Shown one piece after another: positions 1-7,687 of a DNA stretch of 12,007 bases. A program made the position numbers and the translations under genes. The notes beneath the pieces were generated by a model. That model was not told the origin of the DNA, ran no database searches, and saw only the letters and a list, made by a program, of their open reading frames with translations. Every line of letters begins with the position of its first letter. Positions within the stretch are counted from its first letter, which is position 1. Source of the DNA: an uncultured Burkholderiales bacterium (GTDB lineage: Bacteria > Pseudomonadota > Gammaproteobacteria > Burkholderiales > Burkholderiaceae_D); the NCBI GenBank assembly GCA_903904635.1, contig CAIVDH010000126.1, forward strand, positions 1 to 12,007, in the 5' to 3' direction.

Positions 1-807
1 GCGTTGATGGATATCTGCAAAATCTTTTGAATAACCGGTATCACCCGTGAAGAAAACGGAGACAGGTTTATCTGCATGTCGATTATTTTTTAATACCCAA
101 CCGCCCCACAGTGTTTCAAAGCGATCATCAATACTACGCGCCGACCAATGCTGTACCGGTACGAAATGCACGGTGAGTTCTGAAATTTTTGTGTGCTGCC
201 ACCAGTCCAGTTCCTGTACATGGTGTATGCCTTGCTGCGCCATCCATTTTTTTACGCCGAGTGGCACCATGAATAGTGGCGGCCCTCCTGATTGTGCATT
301 CAGCGCAAGCACTGAGTTCAAATCCAGATGATCATAATGATTATGCGAAATCAGTACGACATCGATATGCGGCAGCGCAGTGATGTTGATGGCTGGTGCG
401 ACTTGTCGCTTGGGGCCTACCCACTGCACTGGTGAAGCGCGCTCAGAAAAAATCGGATCAGTCAGTATATTGACGCCATCTATTTGCATCAGCACCGTGG
501 CATGGCCTATCCAGGTGGCGCTGGTTATGCTGCGATTATTTTTTAGCCAATTTAGATCGGGTTTTTCTAGCGTAAATTGATAGCCACCAGCAGGTGTTTT
601 TGGTAGTCCGGCAAGCAATCGCTGCCACTGCCACTTTATAAGTGAGCCGACCATCTCACCATCAAAATAATTATTTTTATAGCCCTGCGTGGTGTGATGT
701 GACTTGTCTGAATCAGCACCGGCATGCAGCGTGCTGCTGCAAGCGATGGTCAGCAGCAGAGCAATACTGGCAGCAATTTTTATGTATTTAGCCAGCATTG
801 CCCGCAT
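1..807 (-). CDS. MBL-fold (NAPE-PLD/UlaG-like) metal-dependent hydrolase, exported, 3' end cut by window edge
   Basis: The frame is open from the ATG at 807 to the left edge (269 codons, no stop), so the C-terminus is missing. After a charged start comes a hydrophobic stretch (about residues 8-22) ending L-T-I-A-C, which fits a loose lipobox with Cys23; a Sec-type lipoprotein or periplasmic enzyme is likely. The zinc-binding signature H155-N-H157-Y-D159-H160 is clear, followed by further candidate ligands H220 (Q-H-W) and D256 (F-T-G-D-T-G). The T-D-P-I-F-S-E-R motif before it is typical of the NAPE-PLD-like branch of the metallo-beta-lactamase fold, which cleaves phosphodiester or related bonds. 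The true substrate cannot be told from sequence. It begins 5 bp after the parC stop, so it is probably the last gene of the parE-parC transcript. Met4 is an alternative start; no strong Shine-Dalgarno decides between them. Confidence 0.85.
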   Translation of the reverse strand, partial: MRAMLAKYIKIAASIALLLTIACSSTLHAGADSDKSHHTTQGYKNNYFDGEMVGSLIKWQWQRLLAGLPKTPAGGYQFTLEKPDLNWLKNNRSITSATWIGHATVLMQIDGVNILTDPIFSERASPVQWVGPKRQVAPAINITALPHIDVVLISHNHYDHLDLNSVLALNAQSGGPPLFMVPLGVKKWMAQQGIHHVQELDWWQHTKISELTVHFVPVQHWSARSIDDRFETLWGGWVLKNNRHADKPVSVFFTGDTGYSKDFADIHQR

Positions 808-812
808 GATGT

Positions 813-3128
813 TTAACCCATTGCTTCCAAATCACTCGCTTTCATGCGCGAGGCGAGTGCTTTGCCTTTGCGCGCACGTTTGCCTATGTGTATGCCCAGT
901 GCGGCGGCTGACAGTGGGATTTCCTGAGGCTTGGCAACGCGGCTGCTGATACCAATTACACGCACACCTTTTTGCGTGATCGGTTGGGCAGCGATGAGTT
1001 TTTCATTCGGCTCCAGATCGATCAAAATCACGCCGCGTCCACCACCGGGCTGCGTCTTGATTTCATCTATGCCAAACACCAGCAAGCGACCATGTTCAGA
1101 CAGACAGGCCAGTGCACTGGCTTCTTTGCGTATGATGCGCGGCATTAGCGGTTCATCACCGGCTTCGAGTGTCATGAAGGCTTTACCACCTTTCTGACGG
1201 CTGACCATGTCACCTGCTTTGGCAGAGAAGCCATAGCCGGCAGTAGAAGCCAGTAGCAAATGCGATTCTGCGGTACCGGCAAAGTAATGCAATAGCCGTG
1301 TGCCCGATTCCAGTTCCATGAATGTGGTCAGTGGCGCGCCATCGCCGCGTGCGCCAGGCAATAATGCAACCGATATGGAATACACGCGTCCGTTGGAGCC
1401 GAAGGCCAGTACATTGTCGGTGGTGCGGCATTCAAAGGTGGCGTAGAGCGCATCACCAGTTTTGAAGCTGAACTGCTGTGCATCATGCCCATGACCGCCA
1501 CGCGCACGCACCCAGCCTTTTTGCGAGATCACAACCGTCACAGGTTCATCAATCAGCTTTTGTTCAGCGACCGCTCTTTCTGCTTCTTTAATCAGCGTGC
1601 GGCGTGCATCGCTAAATTGCTTACTATCTGCTTCGATTTCTTTGATCAGCAATTTTTTCATGGATGCCGGATTGTCCAGCAGCTCTTGCAGAGTCTCTTT
1701 TTCTGACCGTAGTGCCGCAAGTTCTTGCTGAATCTTGATCGCTTCAAGACGCGCCAACTGACGCAGACGTATCTCGAGTATGTCTTCGGCTTGTCTATCG
1801 GAGAGTTTGAAAGCCTGCATCAGCGCCGGTTTAGGCTCATCGGATTCACGGATGATCTTGATGACTTTATCGATGTTGAGCAGTATTGTCTCGCGACCTT
1901 CGAGTATATGAATACGATCATCAACCTTGGCCAGTCTGTGCTGTGTGCGGCGGGTGACGGTCTGGAAGCGAAAGCCTATCCATTCATACAATATGTCGCT
2001 CAGTGGTTTTTGGCGCGGCTTACCGTCCGCACCGATCATCACCAGATTGACACCAACACTATTTTCTAATGACGTATGGGCCAGCAAGAGATTGCTGAAT
2101 TCTGCCTGATCCTGATTCCTGGATTTTGGTTCAAACACTAATCGTACAGGCGCTTCGCGTCCTGATTCATCACGCACCGCATCTAGCAAGCCAAGTATGG
2201 TTTGCTTATTGGCCAGCTGATCAGGTGACAGACTCTTCTTGCCTAATTTCACTTTGGGGTTAGTGAGCTCTTCTATCTCTTCCAATATTTTTTGCGACGA
2301 GGTGCCCGGTGGCAGCTCAGTGATGACCATCTGCCATTGACCGCGCGCCATCTCTTCAATTTTCCAGCGCGCCCTGACCTTGATGCTGCCGCGTCCGTTT
2401 TGATAAATCTCCGATAGTGTGGAAGGCGGCGTGATGATTTGGCCGCCACCCGGGAAATCGGGTCCCGGTATCAATTCCATCAATTCATCATGCGACATTT
2501 TCGGGTTGCGTATCATCGCCACCGCAGCTTTTGCCACTTCATTGAGATTGTGCGATGGTATTTCGGTCGCCAGACCGACAGCAATGCCGGATGCGCCATT
2601 GAGTAATACAAATGGCAGTCGTCCGGGCAGCAGACGCGGCTCTTCGGTTGAGCCGTCATAGTTGGGCTGAAAATCTACCGTACCCATGTCGATCTCGTCG
2701 AGCAGCAGTCGTGATATCGGCGTCAAGCGGGCTTCGGTGTAACGCATCGCTGCAGCACCATCGCCATCACGCGAACCAAAATTACCATGACCATCAATGA
2801 GCGGATAGCGCAGAGAAAAATCTTGTGCCATGCGCACCATGGCGTCATATACCGATTGGTCACCATGCGGATGCAATTTGCCTAGTACGTCACCGACCAC
2901 GGCAGCGGACTTGCGCGGCTTGGCAGCAGCATCGAGCTTTAGCTGATCCATGGCGTAAAGTATGCGGCGCTGCACCGGCTTTTGACCTTCGCAGACGTCC
3001 GGCAAGGCGCGTCCCTTGACCACGGAGATCGCATAGTCGAGATAGGCGCGCTCAGCAAAGGTGGCCAGCGTCAATGATTCTGCATCATCGCTGTTGGGTG
3101 TGTCGAATAGAGTCGTTTGATCTGTCAT
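813..3128 (-). CDS. parC: DNA topoisomerase IV subunit A (ParC)
   Basis: This is the breakage-reunion subunit of topoisomerase IV, which decatenates daughter chromosomes in the cytoplasm as a ParC2ParE2 tetramer. At 771 residues it is close to E. coli ParC (752). The winged-helix/tower region opens with [10 protein letters not shown]. The catalytic tyrosine is Y130 within [10 protein letters not shown], preceded by the arginine of the usual R-Y pair. A long helical coiled-coil arm covers about residues 395-490. The C-terminal beta-pinwheel (about 526-730) shows several degenerate blade motifs (Q-K-G-W-V-R at 536, G-G-K-A-F near 647, G-G-G-R-G-V near 695), as expected for ParC rather than GyrA, and a basic tail follows. 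In the quinolone region the E. coli Ser80 position is Gln91 and the Glu84 position is Asp95. parC lies 29 bp after parE on the same strand, so the two are very probably co-transcribed. It could only be confused with GyrA, and the parE neighbour settles that. Confidence 0.97.
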   Translation of the reverse strand: MTDQTTLFDTPNSDDAESLTLATFAERAYLDYAISVVKGRALPDVCEGQKPVQRRILYAMDQLKLDAAAKPRKSAAVVGDVLGKLHPHGDQSVYDAMVRMAQDFSLRYPLIDGHGNFGSRDGDGAAAMRYTEARLTPISRLLLDEIDMGTVDFQPNYDGSTEEPRLLPGRLPFVLLNGASGIAVGLATEIPSHNLNEVAKAAVAMIRNPKMSHDELMELIPGPDFPGGGQIITPPSTLSEIYQNGRGSIKVRARWKIEEMARGQWQMVITELPPGTSSQKILEEIEELTNPKVKLGKKSLSPDQLANKQTILGLLDAVRDESGREAPVRLVFEPKSRNQDQAEFSNLLLAHTSLENSVGVNLVMIGADGKPRQKPLSDILYEWIGFRFQTVTRRTQHRLAKVDDRIHILEGRETILLNIDKVIKIIRESDEPKPALMQAFKLSDRQAEDILEIRLRQLARLEAIKIQQELAALRSEKETLQELLDNPASMKKLLIKEIEADSKQFSDARRTLIKEAERAVAEQKLIDEPVTVVISQKGWVRARGGHGHDAQQFSFKTGDALYATFECRTTDNVLAFGSNGRVYSISVALLPGARGDGAPLTTFMELESGTRLLHYFAGTAESHLLLASTAGYGFSAKAGDMVSRQKGGKAFMTLEAGDEPLMPRIIRKEASALACLSEHGRLLVFGIDEIKTQPGGGRGVILIDLEPNEKLIAAQPITQKGVRVIGISSRVAKPQEIPLSAAALGIHIGKRARKGKALASRMKASDLEAMG

Positions 3129-3157
3129 TGTTTAACGCTAAAATTTTTTACGTCCAT

Positions 3158-5149
3158 TTAAATATCTGCCTCAACTTCATTACCATGTTCTTCCAGCCAG
3201 CTGCGCCGTGCCGCTGCTTCGCCTTTGCCCATCAACATGGTGAAGCGCGATTCAGAAGCCATCTGGTCAAACTCACCCAGCGCCACCGGCAATAGTCTGC
3301 GCGTATCCGGGTTCATGGTGGTTTCCCAAAGCTGTTCGGCATTCATCTCGCCCAGGCCTTTGAAGCGGGCTATGCTCCAGCCATTTTCTTTGACGCCGTC
3401 TTTGCGCAGTTTGTCTTCGATGGCAACTAACTCACCCTGATCAAGCGCGTAAATTTTTTGTGCCGGTTTTTTACCACGCGCTGGTGCATCCACGCGGTAT
3501 AGCGGTGGGCGGGCTATATGTATATGGCCATGTTCTATGAGTTTGGGGAAATGACGGAAGAACAAGGTGAGCAGCAAAACCTGTATGTGCGAACCATCGA
3601 CGTCTGCATCGGAAAGTATGCAGATGCGTCCATAGCGCAGGCCGGATAAATCAGGGCTATCATTTTTACCGTGCGGATCGACACCGATGGCAACCGCAAT
3701 ATCGTGTATCTCATTATTGGCGAAGAGTCGGTCGCGTTCGGTTTCCCAGGAATTTAATACTTTGCCGCGTAACGGCAATATCGCCTGAAATTCTTTATCG
3801 CGTCCCATTTTTGCAGAGCCGCCAGCAGAATCGCCCTCGACCAGAAAAATTTCATTGCGCGCTAAATCGGTTGATTCACAATCAGTCAGCTTGCCCGGCA
3901 AAACAGCCACGCCGGATGATTTACGTTTCTCGACCTTTTGTGCAGAGCGTAAGCGACTTTGTGCCTGACGTATGACTAGCTCAGCAATTTTTTTACCATA
4001 GTCGACATGCTGATTTAGCCACAGCTCCAGCGCAGAGCGCGAGTAACCAGCAACGAGACGAACGGCATCGCGCGAATTTAAGCGCTCTTTGATCTGCCCT
4101 TGAAATTGCGGATCAAGTACTTTGGCAGACAACACGAAAGACACGCGCGCGAATACATCTTCAGACAAGAGCTTGACGCCTTTGGGTAACAGCGAATGCA
4201 TTTCAACAAAGCTTTTTACGGCACCAAATAAACCTTCGCGCAATCCGGATTCATGTGTGCCACCAGCTGGCGTAGGAATCAGGTTGACATAGGATTCGCG
4301 CACTACATTGCCTTCTTCCGTCCATGCCACCACCCAGGCTGCGCCTTCGCCTTCAGCAAATCCATCTGCATCCGGTTTTGCATATTCTTCGCCTTCAAAC
4401 AGCGGCACCATGGTGGTTGCACCCGCGCTTTGCGCGAGCTGCTCGGTCAGATAGCCACGCAAGCCTTGTTCGTATTGCCAGACTTGTGTCTCGCCGGTTT
4501 TTTCTTGGGTGAAGGTGACTTTTACGCCCGGCAGCAGTACCGCTTTGGAGCGCAGCAGTCGCTGCATTTCCGTGATGGGAATGACAGGGGAATCAAAATA
4601 TTTCGGATCTGGCCAGACCACGACGCGGGTGCCGGATTTTTTTTCATCTTTGGCAACCGGGCGTGATTTTAGTTTTGAGATGACATCGCCGCCGCTAAAC
4701 GTCAATTGATGCACGCCATTGCCGGCATCATCTTTACGCCAGACAGTGATGTCCAGTTTTAATGCGAGCGCATTGGTTACTGAGACACCCACGCCATGCA
4801 AGCCGCCGGAAAATGCGTAAGCGCCGCCTGAGCCTTTATCGAATTTACCGCCTGCATGCAGGCGCGTGAAAACGATTTCCAGTGTCGGTACTTTTTCTTC
4901 GGGATGTAAACCGACCGGTATGCCACGACCATCATCTTCGACGCTGACGCTGCCATCAGCGTTCATGATGACGATGATATTTTTTGCGTAACCGCCCAGC
5001 GCTTCATCGGATGCGTTGTCGATCACTTCTTGAATAATGTGCAGCGGATTTTCGGTGCGGGTATACATGCCCGGCCGTTGTTTGACTGGCTCGAGCCCTT
5101 TAAGGACGCGGATAGATGATTCGCTGTAGTCGGATTTTCTGGTTGCCAT
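3158..5149 (-). CDS. parE: DNA topoisomerase IV subunit B (ParE)
   Basis: This is the ATPase subunit of topoisomerase IV. I place the start at the ATG at 5149 (M-A-T-R-K-S-D-Y), giving 663 residues. An in-frame ATG at 5248 would add 33 residues that do not look like ParE. The GHKL ATP fold shows the catalytic Glu41 and Asn45 (E-V-I-D-N-A-S-D-E-A), Asp73 in D-D-G-R-G-I-P, and the ATP-lid glycines (G-G-L-H-G-V-G-V-S). The transducer loop that normally reads Q-T-K is Q-I-K (Lys354). The TOPRIM metal-binding part has E438-G-D-S-A-G-G and D514-A-D-V-D-G-S-H, followed by P-L-R-G-K-V-L-N and, near the C-terminus, R-F-K-G-L-G-E-M. E. coli ParE is 630 residues, and there is no large GyrB-type insertion. 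It follows the VWA gene by a 123-bp gap that may hold its promoter, and precedes parC. No good Shine-Dalgarno is visible before either start. Confidence 0.97.
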   Translation of the reverse strand: MATRKSDYSESSIRVLKGLEPVKQRPGMYTRTENPLHIIQEVIDNASDEALGGYAKNIIVIMNADGSVSVEDDGRGIPVGLHPEEKVPTLEIVFTRLHAGGKFDKGSGGAYAFSGGLHGVGVSVTNALALKLDITVWRKDDAGNGVHQLTFSGGDVISKLKSRPVAKDEKKSGTRVVVWPDPKYFDSPVIPITEMQRLLRSKAVLLPGVKVTFTQEKTGETQVWQYEQGLRGYLTEQLAQSAGATTMVPLFEGEEYAKPDADGFAEGEGAAWVVAWTEEGNVVRESYVNLIPTPAGGTHESGLREGLFGAVKSFVEMHSLLPKGVKLLSEDVFARVSFVLSAKVLDPQFQGQIKERLNSRDAVRLVAGYSRSALELWLNQHVDYGKKIAELVIRQAQSRLRSAQKVEKRKSSGVAVLPGKLTDCESTDLARNEIFLVEGDSAGGSAKMGRDKEFQAILPLRGKVLNSWETERDRLFANNEIHDIAVAIGVDPHGKNDSPDLSGLRYGRICILSDADVDGSHIQVLLLTLFFRHFPKLIEHGHIHIARPPLYRVDAPARGKKPAQKIYALDQGELVAIEDKLRKDGVKENGWSIARFKGLGEMNAEQLWETTMNPDTRRLLPVALGEFDQMASESRFTMLMGKGEAAARRSWLEEHGNEVEADI

Positions 5150-5272
5150 GCGATGTGAAGAAGTGCCTTGAGTCGTGAATTGGTTTGCCCGGGTTGAGCA
5201 AAATTGTCTGCATTTTAATGAATATTGTCTTGCAGAGGGGCTAAGCAAAATAAAATTTGCGTAGTCAAAATG
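5150..5272 (-). promoter_or_regulatory. AT-rich gap upstream of parE, candidate promoter/operator region
   Basis: This is the longest gap in the left gene block. On the minus strand it holds a TAAAAT box (5217-5212) that could be a -10 element about 60 bp before the parE ATG, but no good -35 sits 17 bp upstream. A TTGACT hexamer at 5268-5263 could be a -35, but no clear -10 lies at the right distance from it. No Rho-independent hairpin follows the VWA stop, so parE may also be read from the upstream moxR promoter. The call is tentative. Confidence 0.3.
5203..5234. repeat. Two near-identical 10-11 bp direct repeats 21 bp apart, upstream of parE
   Basis: ATTGTCTGCA (5203-5212) and ATTGTCTTGCA (5224-5234) differ by one inserted T and start 21 bp apart, about two helical turns. 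They flank the TAAAAT box proposed as the parE -10. The spacing would suit a protein dimer on one face of the DNA, but chance similarity in AT-rich sequence is possible. Confidence 0.4.
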
Positions 5273-6442
5273 CTATTTACTGAGCACGCCCATGGCCTTC
5301 TCCAGCCCTTCTATGGTGACTGGATACATGCGGTTAGACATGAGCTGCCTGATGACGGAGATGGATTGTCTGTATTGCCAAAGTCCTTCCGGTTCAGGAT
5401 TTAGCCAGACAAATTTCGGGAAGGTGCTGGTAAAGCGCTGCAGCCAGACGGCGCCGGCTTCTTCATTGTTATATTCAACCGAGCCACCGGGCTGCAGAAT
5501 TTCATACGGGCTCATGGTGGCGTCACCGATGAAGATCAGCTTGGTGTCGGGTGGATATTTGCGTATGACATCCCAGGAGGAGAAGCGTTCTGCGTGGCGG
5601 CGGCGATTGTTTTTCCATAAAGTTTCATAGACACAGTTATGAAAATAGAAAAACTCCATATTTTTGAATTCAGTTTTCGCCGCTGAAAATAATTCTTCTG
5701 CGCGCGCGATATGGTCATCCATGGTACCGCCCACGTCCATGAGCATGAGCACTTTGACTTTATTTTTACGCTCGGCCTGCATTTTCAGATCCAGCCAGCC
5801 GGCATTGTTGGCGGTGGCGCGTATGGTGTCGTCCAGTGCCAGTTCTTCTTGCGCGCCTTCGCGGGCAAAGCGGCGCAGCCGGCGTAATGCAATTTTAATG
5901 TTGCGGGTGCCGAGTTCACGCTCACTGTCATAGTCGCGATATGCGCGCTCTTCCCACACTTTGACGGCAGTTCGGTTACCGCCTTCGCCGCCTATGCGTA
6001 TACCTTCAGGATTTTGGCCACCATTACCAAAGGGCGAGGTACCACCGGTGCCTATCCATTTGCTGCCGCCTTCATGCCGCTCTTTTTGTTCTTGCATCAG
6101 TTCTTTCAAGCGATCCATGAGCTTGTTGTAACCGAATTTTTCCAGCTGCGCTTTTTGTTCCGGTGATAGTTCACGCTGCATGCGCTTGACTAACCAGTCC
6201 AGGGGTATGTCTGAGAGTTTTTCAAACATTGCATCGATGCCATGAAAATACTGGCCGAAGGCTTTATCGAACTTGTCGTAATGCGCTTCGTCTTTGACTA
6301 GCGTGGTGCGAGCAAGAAAATAAAAATCATCGAGTGAGTTGCTGATGATTTGTTTTTGCAACGCTTCTAGCAGCACCAGAAACTCCTTGATGGAGACAGG
6401 TATTTTTGCGTCTTTCAGCGTGAAAAAAAAGTCGAGCAGCAT
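5273..6442 (-). CDS. CoxE-like VWA domain protein, partner of the MoxR ATPase
   Basis: This is a 389-residue cytoplasmic protein of the CoxE/VWA type, predicted to work with the MoxR AAA+ ATPase encoded 26 bp upstream. Such pairs act as chaperones that mature or activate metalloenzymes and other complexes. Residues 1-120 are helical and charged, and about 124-158 form a glycine-rich linker. The VWA fold covers about 228-370, with a strand V-L-M-L-M leading to D236-V-G-G-T240 where a canonical MIDAS has D-x-S-x-S, and a later aspartate in I-G-D307-A-T-M. The first serine of the metal site is therefore glycine, so metal binding may be weak or altered. There is no signal peptide; the N-terminus M-L-L-D-F-F-F-T-L-K is part of the soluble family domain. 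No client is obvious next door: the following genes encode topoisomerase IV, and the c-type cytochromes lie across the divergent promoter. The family assignment is firm, the client unknown. Confidence 0.88.
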   Translation of the reverse strand: MLLDFFFTLKDAKIPVSIKEFLVLLEALQKQIISNSLDDFYFLARTTLVKDEAHYDKFDKAFGQYFHGIDAMFEKLSDIPLDWLVKRMQRELSPEQKAQLEKFGYNKLMDRLKELMQEQKERHEGGSKWIGTGGTSPFGNGGQNPEGIRIGGEGGNRTAVKVWEERAYRDYDSERELGTRNIKIALRRLRRFAREGAQEELALDDTIRATANNAGWLDLKMQAERKNKVKVLMLMDVGGTMDDHIARAEELFSAAKTEFKNMEFFYFHNCVYETLWKNNRRRHAERFSSWDVIRKYPPDTKLIFIGDATMSPYEILQPGGSVEYNNEEAGAVWLQRFTSTFPKFVWLNPEPEGLWQYRQSISVIRQLMSNRMYPVTIEGLEKAMGVLSK

Positions 6443-6468
6443 GATGTGTAAAGTTTAAAACTAAAGGT

Positions 6469-7323
6469 TTAACGGTTAGCGCGCGACATAAAAATCAAAC
6501 GCTCAAACAAATGCACATCTTGCTCGTTTTTCAGGAGCGCACCGTGCAGCGGTGGCACGATACTTTTCTGATCACTGCTGCGCAATGCTTCGGGCGGGAT
6601 ATCTTCAGCCAGCAATAGCTTGAGCCAGTCCAGCAGTTCGGAGGTAGAGGGTTTTTTCTTCAGACCGGCGACTTCGCGCACTTCATAAAAAGTTTGCAGC
6701 GCCTGAGCCAGCAAATCTTTTTTAAGATTCGGGAAGTGCACATCTACGATTTGCTGCATCGTTTCTTTGTCGGGAAATTTTATGTAATGGAAAAAGCATC
6801 GACGCAGGAACGCGTCTGGCAATTCTTTTTCATTATTGGAGGTAATGATGACGAGCGGTCTGTGTAATGCTCGCACCATCTCACGGGTTTCATAAACATA
6901 AAATTCCATGCGGTCGAGTTCACGCAGTAAATCATTGGGAAATTCTATGTCAGCTTTGTCGATTTCATCGATGAGCAATACGACTGGCTCTTCGGCGGTG
7001 AATGCCTGCCACAGCACGCCGCGGATGATGTAATTGTCGATATGTTTTACGCGCTCGTCACCGAGCTGGGAGTCACGTAGCCGCGATACGGCGTCGTATT
7101 CATACAGGCCTTGCTGCGCCTTGGTAGTGGATTTTATGTGCCATTGCATCAGCGGCATGCCCAGACCGGCAGCGACTTCTTCGGCCAGCATGGTTTTACC
7201 GGTGCCCGGCTCGCCCTTGATTAAAAGTGGTCGTTGCAGCGTCAGGGCAGCATTTACCGCCAGTTTCAGGTCATGGGTGGCAACGTAGCTGTCGGAGCCG
7301 TCAAAGCGCAGGGTTGGTGGCAT
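6469..7323 (-). CDS. MoxR-family AAA+ ATPase
   Basis: This is a 284-residue single-domain AAA+ ATPase of the MoxR clade. It has Walker A G37-E-P-G-T-G-K-T44, Walker B V-V-L-L-I-D-E-I-D (114-122), a sensor-1 asparagine in T-S-N-N (161-164), and the arginine pair in A-F-L-R-R-C (174-175). MoxR proteins form hexameric rings that remodel client proteins together with a VWA partner, here the gene 26 bp downstream. The family tolerates many clients (dehydrogenases, CO dehydrogenase, Rubisco activators), so the reaction here is open. It is the first gene of the leftward block and has a plausible sigma70 promoter about 35 bp before its ATG. Start chosen at 7323 because M-P-P-T-L-R-F-D-G-S begins the conserved domain; the Shine-Dalgarno is poor. 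Confidence 0.93.
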   Translation of the reverse strand: MPPTLRFDGSDSYVATHDLKLAVNAALTLQRPLLIKGEPGTGKTMLAEEVAAGLGMPLMQWHIKSTTKAQQGLYEYDAVSRLRDSQLGDERVKHIDNYIIRGVLWQAFTAEEPVVLLIDEIDKADIEFPNDLLRELDRMEFYVYETREMVRALHRPLVIITSNNEKELPDAFLRRCFFHYIKFPDKETMQQIVDVHFPNLKKDLLAQALQTFYEVREVAGLKKKPSTSELLDWLKLLLAEDIPPEALRSSDQKSIVPPLHGALLKNEQDVHLFERLIFMSRANR

Positions 7324-7356
7324 GGTGGTGATGTTTTATGAGGGAAATAGGCTTGG

Positions 7357-7386
7357 AGTATAAACGAGCAGGGCAAGACCAGTGAA
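7357..7386 (-). promoter_or_regulatory. Candidate sigma70 promoter for moxR-VWA (possibly parE-parC)
   Basis: On the minus strand, TTCACT (7386-7381; 4 of 6 to TTGACA) is 18 bp from TATACT (7362-7357; 5 of 6 to TATAAT). Transcription would start near 7350, about 27 bp before the moxR ATG. This is the best-matching promoter seen in the window, but it was found by eye only. Confidence 0.5.
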
Positions 7387-7552
7387 CGGCCAGCTTGAGT
7401 CAGATGGACGCTGAGCGGAAAAGCGGCTGCTTTGCTGCATGTAGACTGCAGATTATGGGGATATGAGCAGCATGGGAGCGGCTTCGTTTTTGCCCCAGCC
7501 AGTCAAAAATAGCTGCAACCAAGGCTTTAGCGCAGTATTACCCTTCGCGAAA

Positions 7553-7582
7553 TGGACTCAATGATGTTATTTAGGTTAAAAT
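7553..7582 (+). promoter_or_regulatory. Candidate promoter for the cytochrome c pair
   Basis: TGGACT (7553-7558; 4 of 6 to the -35 consensus) lies 18 bp from TAAAAT (7577-7582; 5 of 6 to the -10 consensus). It would start transcription near 7589 and give a leader of about 100 nt. Found by eye only. Confidence 0.4.
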
Positions 7583-7605
7583 TGAGCGCTTTTTGTGCGG
7601 CAGAG

Positions 7606-7644
7606 CAACATTTTCAGGCAATGTTGGATTAGGTCAGTTGGCCT
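7606..7644 (+). promoter_or_regulatory. Two small hairpins in the leader of the cytochrome operon
   Basis: CAACATT (7606-7612) pairs perfectly with AATGTTG (7620-7626) around a 7-nt loop. AGGTC (7631-7635) pairs with GGCCT (7640-7644) through one G-U pair and an AGTT loop. Both lie in the proposed 5' untranslated leader, about 45-80 nt before the ATG at 7688. No T run follows, so these are not terminators. The role is unknown. Confidence 0.35.
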
Positions 7645-7687
7645 CTCTACGCAGCGACTATTTCGAATCAAAACTATCCCAGTCATC

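Larger units (their letters stand above)
7324..7687. other. Divergent intergenic region between moxR and the cytochrome pair
   Basis: These 364 bp separate two divergently read transcription units. Candidate promoters face out at both ends (7357-7386 minus, 7553-7582 plus). The centre (about 7390-7550) shows no gene I can support. A 33-codon plus-strand frame (7463-7564) has no recognisable features. Minor structure includes the 8-bp palindrome TTCGCGAA at 7544-7551, next to the proposed -35 of the cytochrome promoter, and a weak CTGCA/TGCAG inverted repeat at 7435-7451. Confidence 0.6.

Noticed and set aside
4253..4666. A 137-codon plus-strand frame antisense to parE
   Set aside because: It lies wholly inside the firmly identified parE gene; its composition is that of an antisense shadow with no family resemblance.
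5150..5248. A 33-residue N-terminal extension of ParE from the ATG at 5248
   Set aside because: The extra residues (Cys, Arg and Ser rich) do not resemble ParE, whose conserved start fits the ATG at 5149; the stretch is better explained as the upstream control region.
7463..7564. A 33-codon plus-strand frame in the divergent intergenic region
   Set aside because: It has no recognisable motif, its GGGG is too close to the ATG to act as a good ribosome site, and it overlaps the proposed cytochrome promoter.
7595..7687. A 31-residue extension of the first cytochrome
   Set aside because: It would bury the signal peptide behind a charged, non-conserved stretch; the ATG at 7688 gives a normal Sec signal.
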